Source: Phanerochaete sordida (Eukaryota; Basidiomycota; Agaricomycetes; Polyporales; Phanerochaetaceae). From it: a stretch of DNA of 64,000 nucleotides. Shown here one piece after another: positions 46,708 to 57,275 of the stretch. Numbering within the stretch: position 1 is the first letter of the stretch; the number at the start of each line of letters is the position of its first letter. The notes below the pieces were generated by a model. That model searched no databases, was not told where the DNA came from, and worked only from the letters and a program-made list of their open reading frames with translations. The stretch spans positions 62,001 to 126,000 of the forward strand of contig BPQB01000069.1 of NCBI GenBank assembly GCA_019973155.2. The letters are read 5' to 3'. A program made the position numbers and the translations under genes.

Positions 46708-48297
46708 ATGCACCGTCTCCACCGCTTCCCATCCGCACCCGAGAAAATATACTCTTCCAGCCTGAAGACGCTCTATCTCGGGCACGGCATGTGGTACCCC
46801 GAGCAAACCCCGAGCCACACGCCACACGAGTCAGGCGAGCCGCAGATTGGCGATGCCGGCTTCATGAAGGAGGGCGCGTTCATCCGCCTCTTCAACCTCG
46901 ATGTCTCCGCGCTCGAGAAGAAGGTCACCTTCTGGTATCCGTCTTTTGAGATCTCCGACCCGCCACCGCGGGGCTCGTTCAAGATCGATCACAGGGCGCG
47001 GCCGCTCGCGCCCCGACACTACCGCAGCTACGGAGTACAGAATCAGCGCTATCATGCGTCCGCGAGCGTGTGCGTATTGCTGCAGACGTCGTTCGTGCAC
47101 GCCGCGGCTGACGGCTGCAATGCATCTGCCCCGCTCGCCGGGGGCCGGGGTGTCTGCGGGGATCGACGCGGAGTACACCTGCAGGGCGTCCCAGGGCGCC
47201 GTCCTCGTGCTGCAGAGCGAGGCGCATTCGCAGACCATCTTCGAGAACACCGAGCTCAAGGAGGACGTCCTCCGGCACCACGAGGGCTGGTGCGCGTTTG
47301 CCAGAGACGTGCACCACCTGACCGTCAAGTCATCGGCGATCGTCATGGTCAGCGGCTGGGTCAAGACCGGGCCCGATTGGGCCGCGGCGGCGTTCAGCAA
47401 CACGGGCTCGCGCAGGAGCGCGTCGGTGAAGGCCAGCGCTGGCGGCCTCGCCGGAGGCCGGGATCGAGCACGCTGACTCCGTCGAGGGGCCGACGATGCA
47501 TCGGCACGGTGAGGAATACTTGACCAAGGGTCCCGAATCCTCTGGGGCGCGTGCGCGGAATTAGTCGGTGTTCATCAAGCGGTACAAGGTGCGACGACGC
47601 CTCGCGATCGTGCGGACGGCCGTCGCGGGCGCGGATATCATCGCCTTGACCTCGACGAGGGAGGGAGCGAGGTACGCTGTCTGTGGTCTGTTCTTCGTTG
47701 AGGGTCCTGACCACCTCTAGGGCGGGGACCCCGATCTCGTCGACATCCTGTTGGACTGCATGTTCGACGTATGTCCTTTATGGACGCCATGTTCGTGTAC
47801 TGACGCATGCATTTATGGCTGTAGACCACCGCGGTGGAGACGGAGATTGCTAGCGACGACGACGTCGCGTGCATCACCGTACGCATTGCGAACGCGCCGT
47901 GTTGCATACATCTCTCATCTACCTTAGGGCCAGACCCACGTCGAAGACTTTGCGGCCTATCTTCGTGCGCTATATCTCCCTGTAGAGATTGACGGAAGGG
48001 GTACGTCCGCTGTACACGATCAGTGGTCAACGCTGACCGCGGCAGTAGACTCCTCTCTCCAGACCGGCTTTCTCTGTGAGGAGGACATCATACGGCATCG
48101 GCGCGAGCGCGATTTTGCACGCCGCGTGGTCACGAAGGCGGATTGGATCAAGTGGCCGAACGTCAGCACGGAAGGGTCCAGCAAACTGTTTGACATCTGC
48201 GTCCTCGTCGAGCCCCCGGAGGAAGACGCGCTTTTTTCGTACCACAGAGAACGCCCTTCGCATACTCAATATATCAGACATGGTGCGAACCCGTTAG
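46708..48297 (+). pseudogene. WD40-fusion family, copy D (WD40 domain deleted)
   Basis: ATG at 46708 (MHRLHRFPSAPEK) with WYPEQ, QIGDAGF, FIRLFNLDVSALEK and SFKIDHRARP, closest to copy A. The first intron's acceptor is CCCCG where copy C has TCCAG. Exon 2 has a frameshift after GGLAGG at about 47455 and a stop in place of the conserved glutamine (ARN-stop-SVFIKRYKV). At about 48230 the start of the WD40 exon (DIIRHRRERDF, WIKWPNVSTEGSS) jumps directly to its last residues (ALRILNISDMVRTR), so about 1 kb of propeller is missing. Clearly non-functional as a fusion; the N-terminal exon could still be expressed. Confidence 0.75.
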
Positions 48298-48923
48298 CTC
48301 GCCCTCGTGCTGTAAATTTCCACCAGTCATTGAATCAAGTACCGTTCATACTCACTGTCTGTGTTCACAAGCACGAAGCTCGGACCCACCGTCCCTCATG
48401 CAGTGCGCTGTCAGCGTATCGGATCACAGTCTCCGGCGCAGTACTGCATGGCACGCTCCAACTAATATTGTATCCATAGTGGCACACGCAGAAAAACTTC
48501 GGTAGTACTGTAGAGCACGATGAGGCCGTCCGCGTGCCAATGTCCAGCTCATGAATGAGTGTGACGAGAATCGCAGGTGCTCGACTCTTGGGCAGTAATA
48601 TTTGATTCAAACGACGTACCAGTAAAACAGGCGGTCTGGACGTCAATCATTAAGAGTAACGCAGCCCGGACTCCCTCCTTAATACTTACTCAAGGCACCG
48701 GTGCAGCTTCACGAAGCATATGTGATTTTCCCTGTCCTGCGCCAGATTTTTCAGGACGCCTCTACAAAGGGGCAGAGGCTACCGCTTCGGTACAAGGTTT
48801 GGGGTCGCGCGAAGCCATCACGCAGGCGGTGCCGAAATGTGAGAACTCATGGATACGTGGCTTCTGTCTCGTCGTGCCATCCACTACCACGTCCTACACC
48901 AGTATTTGTACCACACATCCGCC
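48298..48923. other. Intergenic DNA between D and E
   Basis: No recognised gene. About 48790-48850 carries the ACAAGGTTTGGGG string seen upstream of A and C. Confidence 0.35.
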
Positions 48924-51576
48924 ATGTACCTCATTCATCGTTACCCGACAGCTCCCGAGAAAATCTACTCTTCTACCATGAAAAGGTTTAACTTCGGGCA
49001 CGGTATGTGGTATCCCGAGCCGCACAAGTCGGCTGGAGAGCTGCAGATTGGCGATGTTGGTTACTTGAAGGACGGCGCATTCATCCGGCTCTTCAATCTC
49101 GATACGTCCGCGCCAGAAAAGGCGGTCACCGGCTGGAGGAAACCTTTCGAGATCTCCGATCCCCCCGCACCAGACATGCACATGTTTCAGGTCGACGAAA
49201 GAGACCGCCCTATCGCGCCAGGATTCTATCGCAGCCACGGAGTACAGAGTCAGCTATATCAGGCATCTGCGAGCATGTGCGTACTAGCGCGGGTGCCTTT
49301 CGTGCACGCCTAATTGCTCACGACGGCCTCTGTTCAGCTCACCCGTGCCCGGCGCCTCTGCCGGAATCGATGCGCAGTACACTTGCAAGGCATCCCAGGG
49401 CGCCGTCCTCGCATTGAAAAGCCAAGCACAAGAGCAGACCATCTACGAAAACCTCGACCTAAAGCAGTACGTTCTCCGTCATCACGACAGCTGGTGCATG
49501 TACGTCCGCGATGTGCTGCGCCACGGCGTCAAGCCCTCTGCGGTCGTCATGATCAGCGGCTGGGTCAAGACCAGCCCTGACTGGGCCGTTGCAGCCTTCA
49601 ACAACACCAGCTCGAGCTCGAGAGCGTCGCTGAAGGGCGGAGCAGGCGGCTCCGCTGGGGTTAACGTTGGTCTGGAACACGCCTGCTCAGAGGACGGGTC
49701 ACCAATGCATCGGGAAGGCGAGCATTACGAGGCCGAGGAACCTAATCCAACTACCCCGAGAGCACGCGACCAGTCTATCTTCATCAAGCGATTCAAGATC
49801 CGGCGACGCATCTGGGTTGTCCGTACGATAGTCGCCGGTGCGGGTTACAACCGGCTTCCACCCGGGGATCGCCCAGTCGAAGATGAGCAGAATGTGCACG
49901 TCGATAGAGGGATGAGTCTTGACGAGGGAGAGAATGAGGTACGCCAAGTTTGTCGTGCATCTCGTCCAAAACGCTGACCAAGTCATAGAATGACATTCCT
50001 GACCTAGTAGACATCCTATTAGACTACATGTTTGAGGTATGTCTTATCTTAAAGCCTACATATCGGTCTCATGTGTACGTTTGGCTGCAGACTGCCGCAA
50101 TTGAAACGGCGATTGCGAGCGACGACGACGTCGCGTCTATCATTGTACGCGCCGCAGCCGCACGTCGTCCCATTCATGGCTCATCCACATTCAGGGTCGT
50201 GACCAAATTGAAGACTTTGCGGCCTATCTCCGTGTACTGCAGCCTCCGGTAGAAATTAACGGAAGAGGTAAGCCCTTGCTACACAAAGTGGACCTTCCTG
50301 ACCGCGACGCTAGATACCTCAATGCCGACCGGCCTCCTCAGCAAAGTAGACATCATACGGCACCGGTGTGAGCGCAATTTTTCCCCGCCGCGCTATTACG
50401 AGGGCGGTCTGGATCAAGTGGCCGAACGTTAGCACAGATGGCGCCAGCGCGTTAGACGACATACAGGTCTTCGTCGGACCCACGGCGGTAGATGCGCATC
50501 CCGTGAAGCTTAAGGTTTCCACCTTCTCCGATTCCCAGGATCTATCCAATAAGTGCACCTGTTACTCCTTGTCTGCTGACGGCAAACTTCTCGCGGCGTC
50601 GTTCAAGACTTCCTCCATTTTGCTGTGGCGCCTGTCGGACGGCATGCTGGTCCAGCGGCTGCAAGACGCGGAACACGAAGGGGTGATCACTCATCTTGTG
50701 TTCTCCCCTGATAGCAAAGAGATATTCTCCTGCGACGCAGACAAGATGATCGCTGCATGGAATATTCGTACGGGGACTACACGTCTACGTTTTGGATTGC
50801 ATAGCCGTGACATAACCGCCGTCGCTTGCAGCCCGTACGAGCCGTATATCGCCACGGCTTCCCGCGGAAATCCAAGCCTTAGTGTCTGGGACCGCTCAAC
50901 CGGACAGAGTATTTCTGTCTTTCGTGACCCTAGCGAGCACCTGATTAGAGGGATCACATTCCTTCCGCCGACGCCTAGCGCCTCAATCATCATCTTCCGC
51001 AATCTATCATGTACAATCGTGTATAACATCCGCACCCCTTCCACTCCGCCCCGCATTCATTACCTGGAAAACATGTCTGGAGGTACAGGCTGCTATGCCC
51101 GGCCAGTTTCTCATCGCGGCGACCGCTTACTAGTCAAGATGGAGGACGAGGGACTTCAGATACTCAACACGTACAGCGGCGAACTACTGATCGCTATACC
51201 CAATTCCAAAGATCTCTCTTTCCCGGCAGGATTCTCGCCGGATGATGAAGAGGTGTACGCGACTTGCACAAATGCGCATGCAGCTCAAAGCTTCGACTCA
51301 CGGACCGGGGCATTACGGCACCGCTACGAGTTGTCAAGAGAGGTAGTGGCAGGGGCGTACACGCCAGACGGAGCGTACTTGGCGTTCTGCACCAAGAAAG
51401 GCGAGGTTCAAGTTCATGATCCAGATTCCGGCTCGTTCCTCGCGAAGGCAGGCTTAGCTTTCGCGTACGGTAATTATGACATCGCCTTCGCGAAGGACGG
51501 CCAAAATCTTGTTGTTCATAACAGTTATGGTCATGTTCATGTGCTTAATGTATCGGACATGGTGCGAGCTCGTTAG
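48924..51576 (+). pseudogene. WD40-fusion family, copy E (one-base frameshift)
   Basis: ATG at 48924 (MYLIHRYPTAPEK). Exon 1: MWYPEPHKSAG, LQIGDVGY, FIRLFNLDTSAPEK. Exon 2 (from about 49338): GAVLALKSQAQ, SWCMYVRDVL, MISGWVKTSPDW, RDQSIFIKRFK. Small exons: DLVDILLDYMFE, AIETAIASDDDVASII, IEDFAAYLRVLQPPVEI. The WD40 exon opens DTSMPTGLLSKVDIIRHRCERN, then one extra base in the run TTTTTCCCC at about 50381-50389 shifts the frame. From PRRAITRAVWIKW on, the frame is open to VSDMVRAR at 51576, with WNIRTG and VWDRSTG blocks. Apart from this homopolymer base the gene is complete, so a sequencing or assembly error is possible. Confidence 0.7.
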
Positions 51577-52392
51577 TATGCCCTTGTGATGTACTTCATC
51601 AGGCAGTATATATGTAATGGAATGCATGCCGGTATTTACTGGCGGTCACTGGATTTTGCCCTTATAAAATTGGTGCCCTCAGGCTCACTCACTGCGCCTC
51701 GTGAGATGCGACATCGATTCGTCATATGTCCGTCATCAAAGAACTGCTGTATGACAAATATCAGCACGTAGATCCAAAGAGCTGATATGCGGAGGGACGT
51801 CACTTCACGAGACCGCAGATGGGACGTTGCTCTATGTGGTCTTATGATACCCTCAAATTCTGCTGAAATCGAGCCTCAAATAGTTCCTGTGCACCCCGTC
51901 GGCGCAATGGTCACACTTAGCTGAGCATACCCATGTATGTTCACCGCGTCTCAAAATTATGGTCTACTTGCAAGCTGAGATCTGTATGCTGTTCGTCGAA
52001 GGATCTAGACACAGGATGCTGCTGGTCAATGATCGCTGACATGTGCTCTTGCGGAGCACAGCCTGACAGGATAGAGGACAACTTAGCTCGTGTAGTACCC
52101 AACAGCCTTGACAAGCACTGAAATGCGATGCGATTGAGTTTATCGTGTAAATGGGTAGATGGGCATTCGCTCCAGTATCCATCGTTGAGCCAGCGTTCAG
52201 TCAGTTGCGAGGGGGCCAAGCCAGCCACAGCAAGACAGTGGTCGACTGGTTTCGCGGTAGCGTTGCTTCTCGTGGACTGCCGGTGAGACTCAAGGAGCAT
52301 GCTGACCACGGCAGAGATCTGATAACCAGTGGGCGCCAGAAGAAGCGTTCGTAGACCCTAGCTGTGCATGCTAAGGACCGTGAGCATGCATG
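51577..52392. other. Intergenic DNA between E and the MITE
   Basis: One minus-strand frame (about 51941-52309, residues LAVAGLAPSQL, RWLNDGYWSECP) has protein-like composition, but no family or confirmed ATG supports a gene. Confidence 0.3.
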
Positions 52393-52394
52393 TA

Positions 52395-52625
52395 CAGTGA
52401 CGACGGAAAATAACGCACAGCACTAAGCGCCTGCGCATTCCGACCGCCCCTTCGTTCGGACTGACCAGCATGTGTATCTCTCTGAAAATTACGCATTATA
52501 ATGAGAAGACTATGCACATCATAAATCCCAGCTCTCGTGGGTATAGAGTGAGTACACCGCGCTCGAGCGTAGGGGTGCGGAAATGCACAGGCGCCTTTTT
52601 GGTGCGTTATTTTCCGTCGTCACTG
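52395..52625. mobile_element. TA-flanked MITE with about 55-bp inverted ends
   Basis: The left end CAGTGACGACGGAAAATAACGCAC at 52395 is matched exactly on the reverse strand by the right end at 52625. Inverted similarity continues inward for about 55 bp (GCGCCTG.GCATT.CCG). TA dinucleotides flank both sides (52393-52394, 52626-52627), the target duplication of Tc1/mariner-type elements. Length 231 bp, with no coding capacity. The right end stops a few bases before the TATA box of gene F. Confidence 0.8.
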
Positions 52626-52631
52626 TAGCTG

Positions 52632-52637
52632 TATAAG
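52632..52637 (+). promoter_or_regulatory. TATA box of WD40-fusion gene F
   Basis: TATAAG about 45-50 bases before the ATG at 52681, followed by a CT-rich leader. It directly abuts the MITE, which must have replaced or displaced everything upstream. Confidence 0.55.
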
Positions 52638-52680
52638 GTGCTAACTTAGCCTTCCTCTTGCTCTCTCTCTCATCGTCGTC

Positions 52681-55318
52681 ATGCTCAACACTCTTCGTAA
52701 TGCGCACCCACAGCCGAGTGAAGTCTATGCATTCAGCCTCGCCCCGGTGGGTGAAGGCTATGCGCTCTGGTATCCTGAGCCGCACGAGTCTGGGGGCGAG
52801 GTCCAGCTTGGGGATGTAGGATACGTCCAGGATGGCGCCTTCATGCGACTCTTCAACGTCGCAGAAGACAAGGAGCTCCGTATCATAGGCGTCCCAGGTT
52901 CCAAGGCGTTCCCCAACCCCGAGATACTGTCCAAGGATGCAATGCTCCTTGACACCCGCCCCCAACCGCTCGCGCCAGGCACACATCGGAGCGAAGGGGT
53001 GATAGAGACATCGCTGAGCGCGCACGCCTCTGCGTGAGTAGCCCACGTCTCTCTAGAAGAAGGCACTGACATGCGATTATGCAGGAGCGGCCCAGCAGAC
53101 GTAGCCGGAAGCAGGATCGCGGCAGACTATACGTGCCAGCTGAACCACGGCGCGGTGCTCGTTCTGCGCTCCGCGGCGCAGAAGCAGACGATCCGCGACA
53201 ACTACCACATCCGGGAGTACATGAAGCGTCACCACGCCGCCTGGTGCACGTACGTTCGCGACGACCGCGATGGCCCCCGCTTCGTCGTCGACCCCGAGGA
53301 CATCGTGCTGGTGCGCGGCTGGGTCAAGACCGCGCCGACGTGGGAGGCCGTCTCCTTCTGCAACTCCCAGACCCGCGTCACTGCGTCCGCCGACGTCAAG
53401 GTCGAGCACTTCGCGAGCGTCGGTGCCGAGTACCGCAAGAGCCGCAGCGTCTCGGGCCTCAAGCTCACGCGCAAGAGCCCCGCGCTCCACGGCGCCGACG
53501 AGCACGCGCGCGCAGACCAGTGTGTATTCCTCAACAGCTACAAGATCAAGTATCGCAACTTCGGGCTCTTCACCAAACGCGAGCTCCGTGCTGCTGCTGG
53601 GCCGCATCAGCTCCCGGATGATCGCGATGGGCGCAGCGGGGGTACGGCGGAGGGTGTCCTAGCCAGCGATGTGGTCATGGACACTGACGACCTGAGCGAT
53701 GGCCTTGAGAATGTACGTTTGTCACCGCCAGTGGAGACTCTTCAGCGCGCTGATCCTGATCATATCTTACAGGGAGCTGCGCACGGACCTGTCAATGACT
53801 TGCTCGACTTTATTTTGGAGGTTCGTCACTACTTGCATGCGGAAGACATTAATTGATGTGACAACAGGTGTCGAATGCTGAGTGTGCTATCGCCTGCGAC
53901 GAAGACATTCAGAGCCTTCTCATGGTGAATATCATTTGAGTCAGCCTAGGCGTGCTGTCTCCTATTGACCACGGCATTTTAGGGACAGCCCTGGCCGAGC
54001 GATATGGCCATGCATCTTCGCCAATTCCCTCCTACAATCGAAACTAGAGCTAGCAGTAAGTGCAAATCTTGCGCAAACCCTAAGCATGCTAACACCGCCT
54101 ATGATTGCAGTGGGGATGATCTCGCTCCCCGAGAAGATCCAACGCGAGCGCGAGCACAAATTCTACAACCGCGAGATTACCGACGCGGATCGCTACGAGT
54201 ATCCGAATCTCGATGCAAAAGACTCGGGCACGCTGGCGGACGGCCGCGCGCTGCTGGGCGAGGCAAGGGCACCTATGAACTGGCGGCACCTAAAGATGCA
54301 GCACAAGGATCCGGAGAACGGCGCCATCTCCTGCATGGCGATGTCACCGGATGGCAAGTTGGTCGCGGCGGCCTGGGACGACATCAGCGTTACCGTGTGG
54401 CGGCTGCTCGACGGGCTCACCGTGCAGATCCTCTCAGATCAGGGACACACCGACACAATTTGGGCGCTCTCATTCTCAGCAGACGGAGACTACGTCGTCT
54501 CGGGCTCTGCGGACAAGACCGCGCTGGTCTGGAGCGTCAAGAATGGGGACATCGTTCACCGCCTCGAGGGGCACACTGAAGACGTCATCTCCGTCGCCTA
54601 CTCCCCCGACGGCACGACCATCGCGACGGGCTCGTCGGACTGCACGCTCAAGCTCTGGAACGCCTACACAGGCGAGCTCGTGCACGACTTCACCGACCTC
54701 GGCGCGGACGTGCGCCGGCTGGTCTTCTCGCCGAGCGGCGCGCGCCTCGCAAGCGCGTCCGACACCGCCGTCGCGCTCTGGGACGTGCGCGCCGGCGCGC
54801 GCACCACGACGCTGCGCGGGCACGCGAGCGCGGTGTGGTGCCTCGCGTTCGCGCCGGACGGCGCGCGACTCGCGACGGGCGCGGAGGACAGCAGCGCGCG
54901 CGTGTGGGACGCGGGCAGCGGCGACGCGCTCGTCGTGCTGCACGAGCACACGGGCAGCGTGTGGGCCGCGGCGTGGGCGCCCGACGGCGGCGCGCTCGCG
55001 ACTGCGTCGTACGACGGCACCGTCGTCGTGTGCGACTCGTGGAGCGGCGAGCGCCTCGCCGAGTTCGCGGACGCGCGCGGCGCGGTCGTCGAGGCCGTCG
55101 CGTATGCGCCGTGCCACGACCTCGTCGCGTCTGGCGCGGCGGACGGGCGCGTGCGTGTGTGGAACGCGAAGACGGGCGCATTTGTTGTCGAATTTGAGGG
55201 GCACGAGGAGAAGGTTAAGAACGTCATGTTCACACCGGATGGGATGCAGCTGGTGTCCCATGCCGATGACGGGACCATACGAGCCTGGAGCATATTAGAT
55301 GTCCTCTGTCTTGTATAG
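52681..55318 (+). CDS. WD40-fusion protein, family member F (intact)
   Basis: ATG at 52681 (MLNTLRN); about 790 residues. Exon 1 (to about 53034): ALWYPEPHESGG, VQLGDVGY, FMRLFNV. Exon 2 (about 53086-53710): GAVLVLRSAAQ, WCTYVRDDRDG, VRGWVKTAPTW, QCVFLNSYKIKY. Small exons: DLLDFILE, AECAIACDEDIQSLLM and WPSDMAMHLRQFPPTIE. The last exon (from about 54110) holds VGMISLPEKIQREREHKF and then seven canonical WD repeats, for example GHTDTIWALSFSADG, TALVWSVKNG, LKLWNAYTG, VALWDVRAG and VRVWNAKTG; stop at 55316-55318. All joins are in frame. It is more diverged than A, C, D and E, yet has the same exon plan, which defines the ancestral architecture. The repeats probably fold as a seven-bladed propeller. 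The role is unknown. Confidence 0.85.
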
Positions 55319-55939
55319 GAAATCTCAGAACGATGCACTCTGTATCTTAATCCCTATACACTTTGACTCACATCACGCATTTCTGCGCACGGCCGCGACG
55401 GGCTGGATATCCATCTGGAGACCATCATGGGATAGACATGCTCATCGCCGGGCAAGACGAGTAGGCTCGTTCACCAGCACGCCCTGGCTTTTATGGCCAG
55501 GGCTAGCTAATACAGCGTACCGACCCTCCAATATCCTCGATACGCGTCCCTACCCTACCAAGTTGACTGGACACGAGTCTACAAGACGAGCTTGGGCGAG
55601 AACTGGCTGGCCTCGTTGTACGACAATGCAGGGCGTACGTGGGCGGCACGCAGCTTCGTGCACTGTCGCTACGAAGTCTTCTCATCGGGGGCGACTATTG
55701 ACATACAGGTAGTTGGCATGCTGGGTGGTGTGAGGCGACTCCGCGCTCTTAGCTTGGCGTCGATGCTCGGCCATTCGTGTGCATCCTGTCAAAGCCGCGG
55801 ATTCGGGATCCGGCACGCAGGTGAGCACTTGAAAAGACGCGGAATGCATAGGGTCAACCTCCAAGGATACTATTCTTACAACATATCGAGGCTCTCACTA
55901 GGACAGCATTCTCTCCGTACGAAAATCGGGGACCGAAGC
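55319..55939. other. Convergent 3' regions of F and the oxygenase
   Basis: The two genes end toward each other. No further gene is recognised in the 620 bases. Confidence 0.4.
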
Positions 55940-57275
55940 TCAGTGCGCCTTGACCGCGGGCGCCTGCTGCTCGCTGTGCTCCGTGCCGCGGCTCGCGCGC
56001 CAGGTCTCGGGGCCCTGCACAACGCCGTCAGCCCCTGCGCGCGCACACAGCCCACTCGACGCACCGTGCGATTCTTGATGCGCTGGTTCTTGATCCTGCG
56101 CGCGAACCACTCGCGCGCGGTGACGCCGGTCTCGAACGTCGCAGGGTCGGGCGCGGCGGCGACGGCGGCGGCGACGCGCGGGCTCGCGGCGGCGAGCGCG
56201 CGGAGCGGCGCGCTGTTGTTCGGGCGCGTGAAGAAGACGAGCGACCAGCGCTCGTGCGCGGCCTGCGCGCCCGGCGGCGTCACGACGCGGTGCAGGTTCG
56301 AGCGCAGCAGCCCGCCGCTGAAGAGCGAGAGCGCGTCGCCGACGTTGCAGATCGCATGCCCGGGGATCGGCTGCGCGCGTCAGTGCGGGTCGGGCGGGGA
56401 GCGGGTGGGGCGTACCCGGACGTAGTACCACTGGTTCGTGCCCGGCGGGTACACCTGCAGGCCGCCGAGCCTGTTGTGCAGGAAGGACTGCGCGGGGCGT
56501 CAGCGGGGCGCGTGCAGGGACGCGGAGCAAACGCACGAGCGAGCCGAAGTCGGTGTGCGCGCCGATCGCCTGGCGGTCGGGCGACTCGGGCTCCTGCGCG
56601 CGGGACGGCGGCTTCTTGATGCAGCGCGCCTCGGAGCAGCTCTGCGCGTCGTCGGTGTGCAGCGCGGCGAGCGTGCCCGCAGGGAGGCCGAGGCGGTCGT
56701 TGAAGACGGCCATGAGCGTGTTGTTGATCGCGACGCTCTTGCGCACGAAGGGCGTGATCGTGCGTTCCATGCGTGCGGCGGTCGCGGACGGGTACGTGCG
56801 GTGCACGGCCTGTGGGTACGCGAGCGCGTCGTCCTTGGACACGTTGATGAACTCGACGGTGTCGAGCTGGCCCGTCTCGTCGACCGCGTTTGCGCCCGCG
56901 GCCTTGTACCTGCGGGCGCCGTCAGTGAGACGCGTGTATTGGACACGGGCAGTCGTACCCGAAGGACATGCCGTCGTCGCCCTGCTCGTACTTCATCTTC
57001 TCCTCGAGCGGCAGACGCATCGTCTCTGCGCCCATCTCGAACATCTCGTTGACGTCGTCATCGACGCCGTGGTTCTTGAGACTGACAAGCGTATCAGGGA
57101 TTTGCAGCAATGAAGATGAGGATGCGGATACGCACTACCAGAAGCCGAGCTTGGTCGCAGCCTCCCAGAGCTTGTCGATCTCCTGCTGGTCGCCCTTTTG
57201 GATGAGCTCGTAGTCCACGACAAGCAGCGGGTGCGTCGGGACGTCCTCAGGGAAGGGCGGAAGCGTCGAGGCCAT
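55940..57275 (-). CDS. 2-oxoglutarate/Fe(II) oxygenase, isopenicillin N synthase-like
   Basis: Minus-strand ATG at 57275 (MASTLPPFPEDVPTHPLLVVDY). The N-terminal DIOX_N-type region holds KLGFxxLKNHGVDD and MGAETMRLPLEEK. The jelly-roll core has HTDFGSL (HxD iron ligands), LGGLQVYPPG, NLHRVVTPPG (distal histidine) and RWSLVFFTRP (arginine for 2-oxoglutarate). The end WRASRGTEHS joins after an intron at about 56010-56060, with the stop at 55942-55940. Five or so short introns give about 350 residues. The first intron would start GTAGTG, which is slightly unusual. These enzymes hydroxylate, desaturate or cyclise small molecules in the cytosol. The substrate is unknown, and no biosynthetic cluster surrounds it. 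Confidence 0.85.

Noticed and set aside
36566..48297. Repeat-induced point mutation as the cause of gene decay
   Set aside because: Some changes are C-to-T or G-to-A (copy D stop, HAD Asp to Asn), but the stop in copy C is a T-to-A change and others are indels; there is no dense transition pattern visible by eye.
54476..55338. Minus-strand frames across the F propeller
   Set aside because: Antisense of canonical WD repeats; the plus strand is clearly coding.
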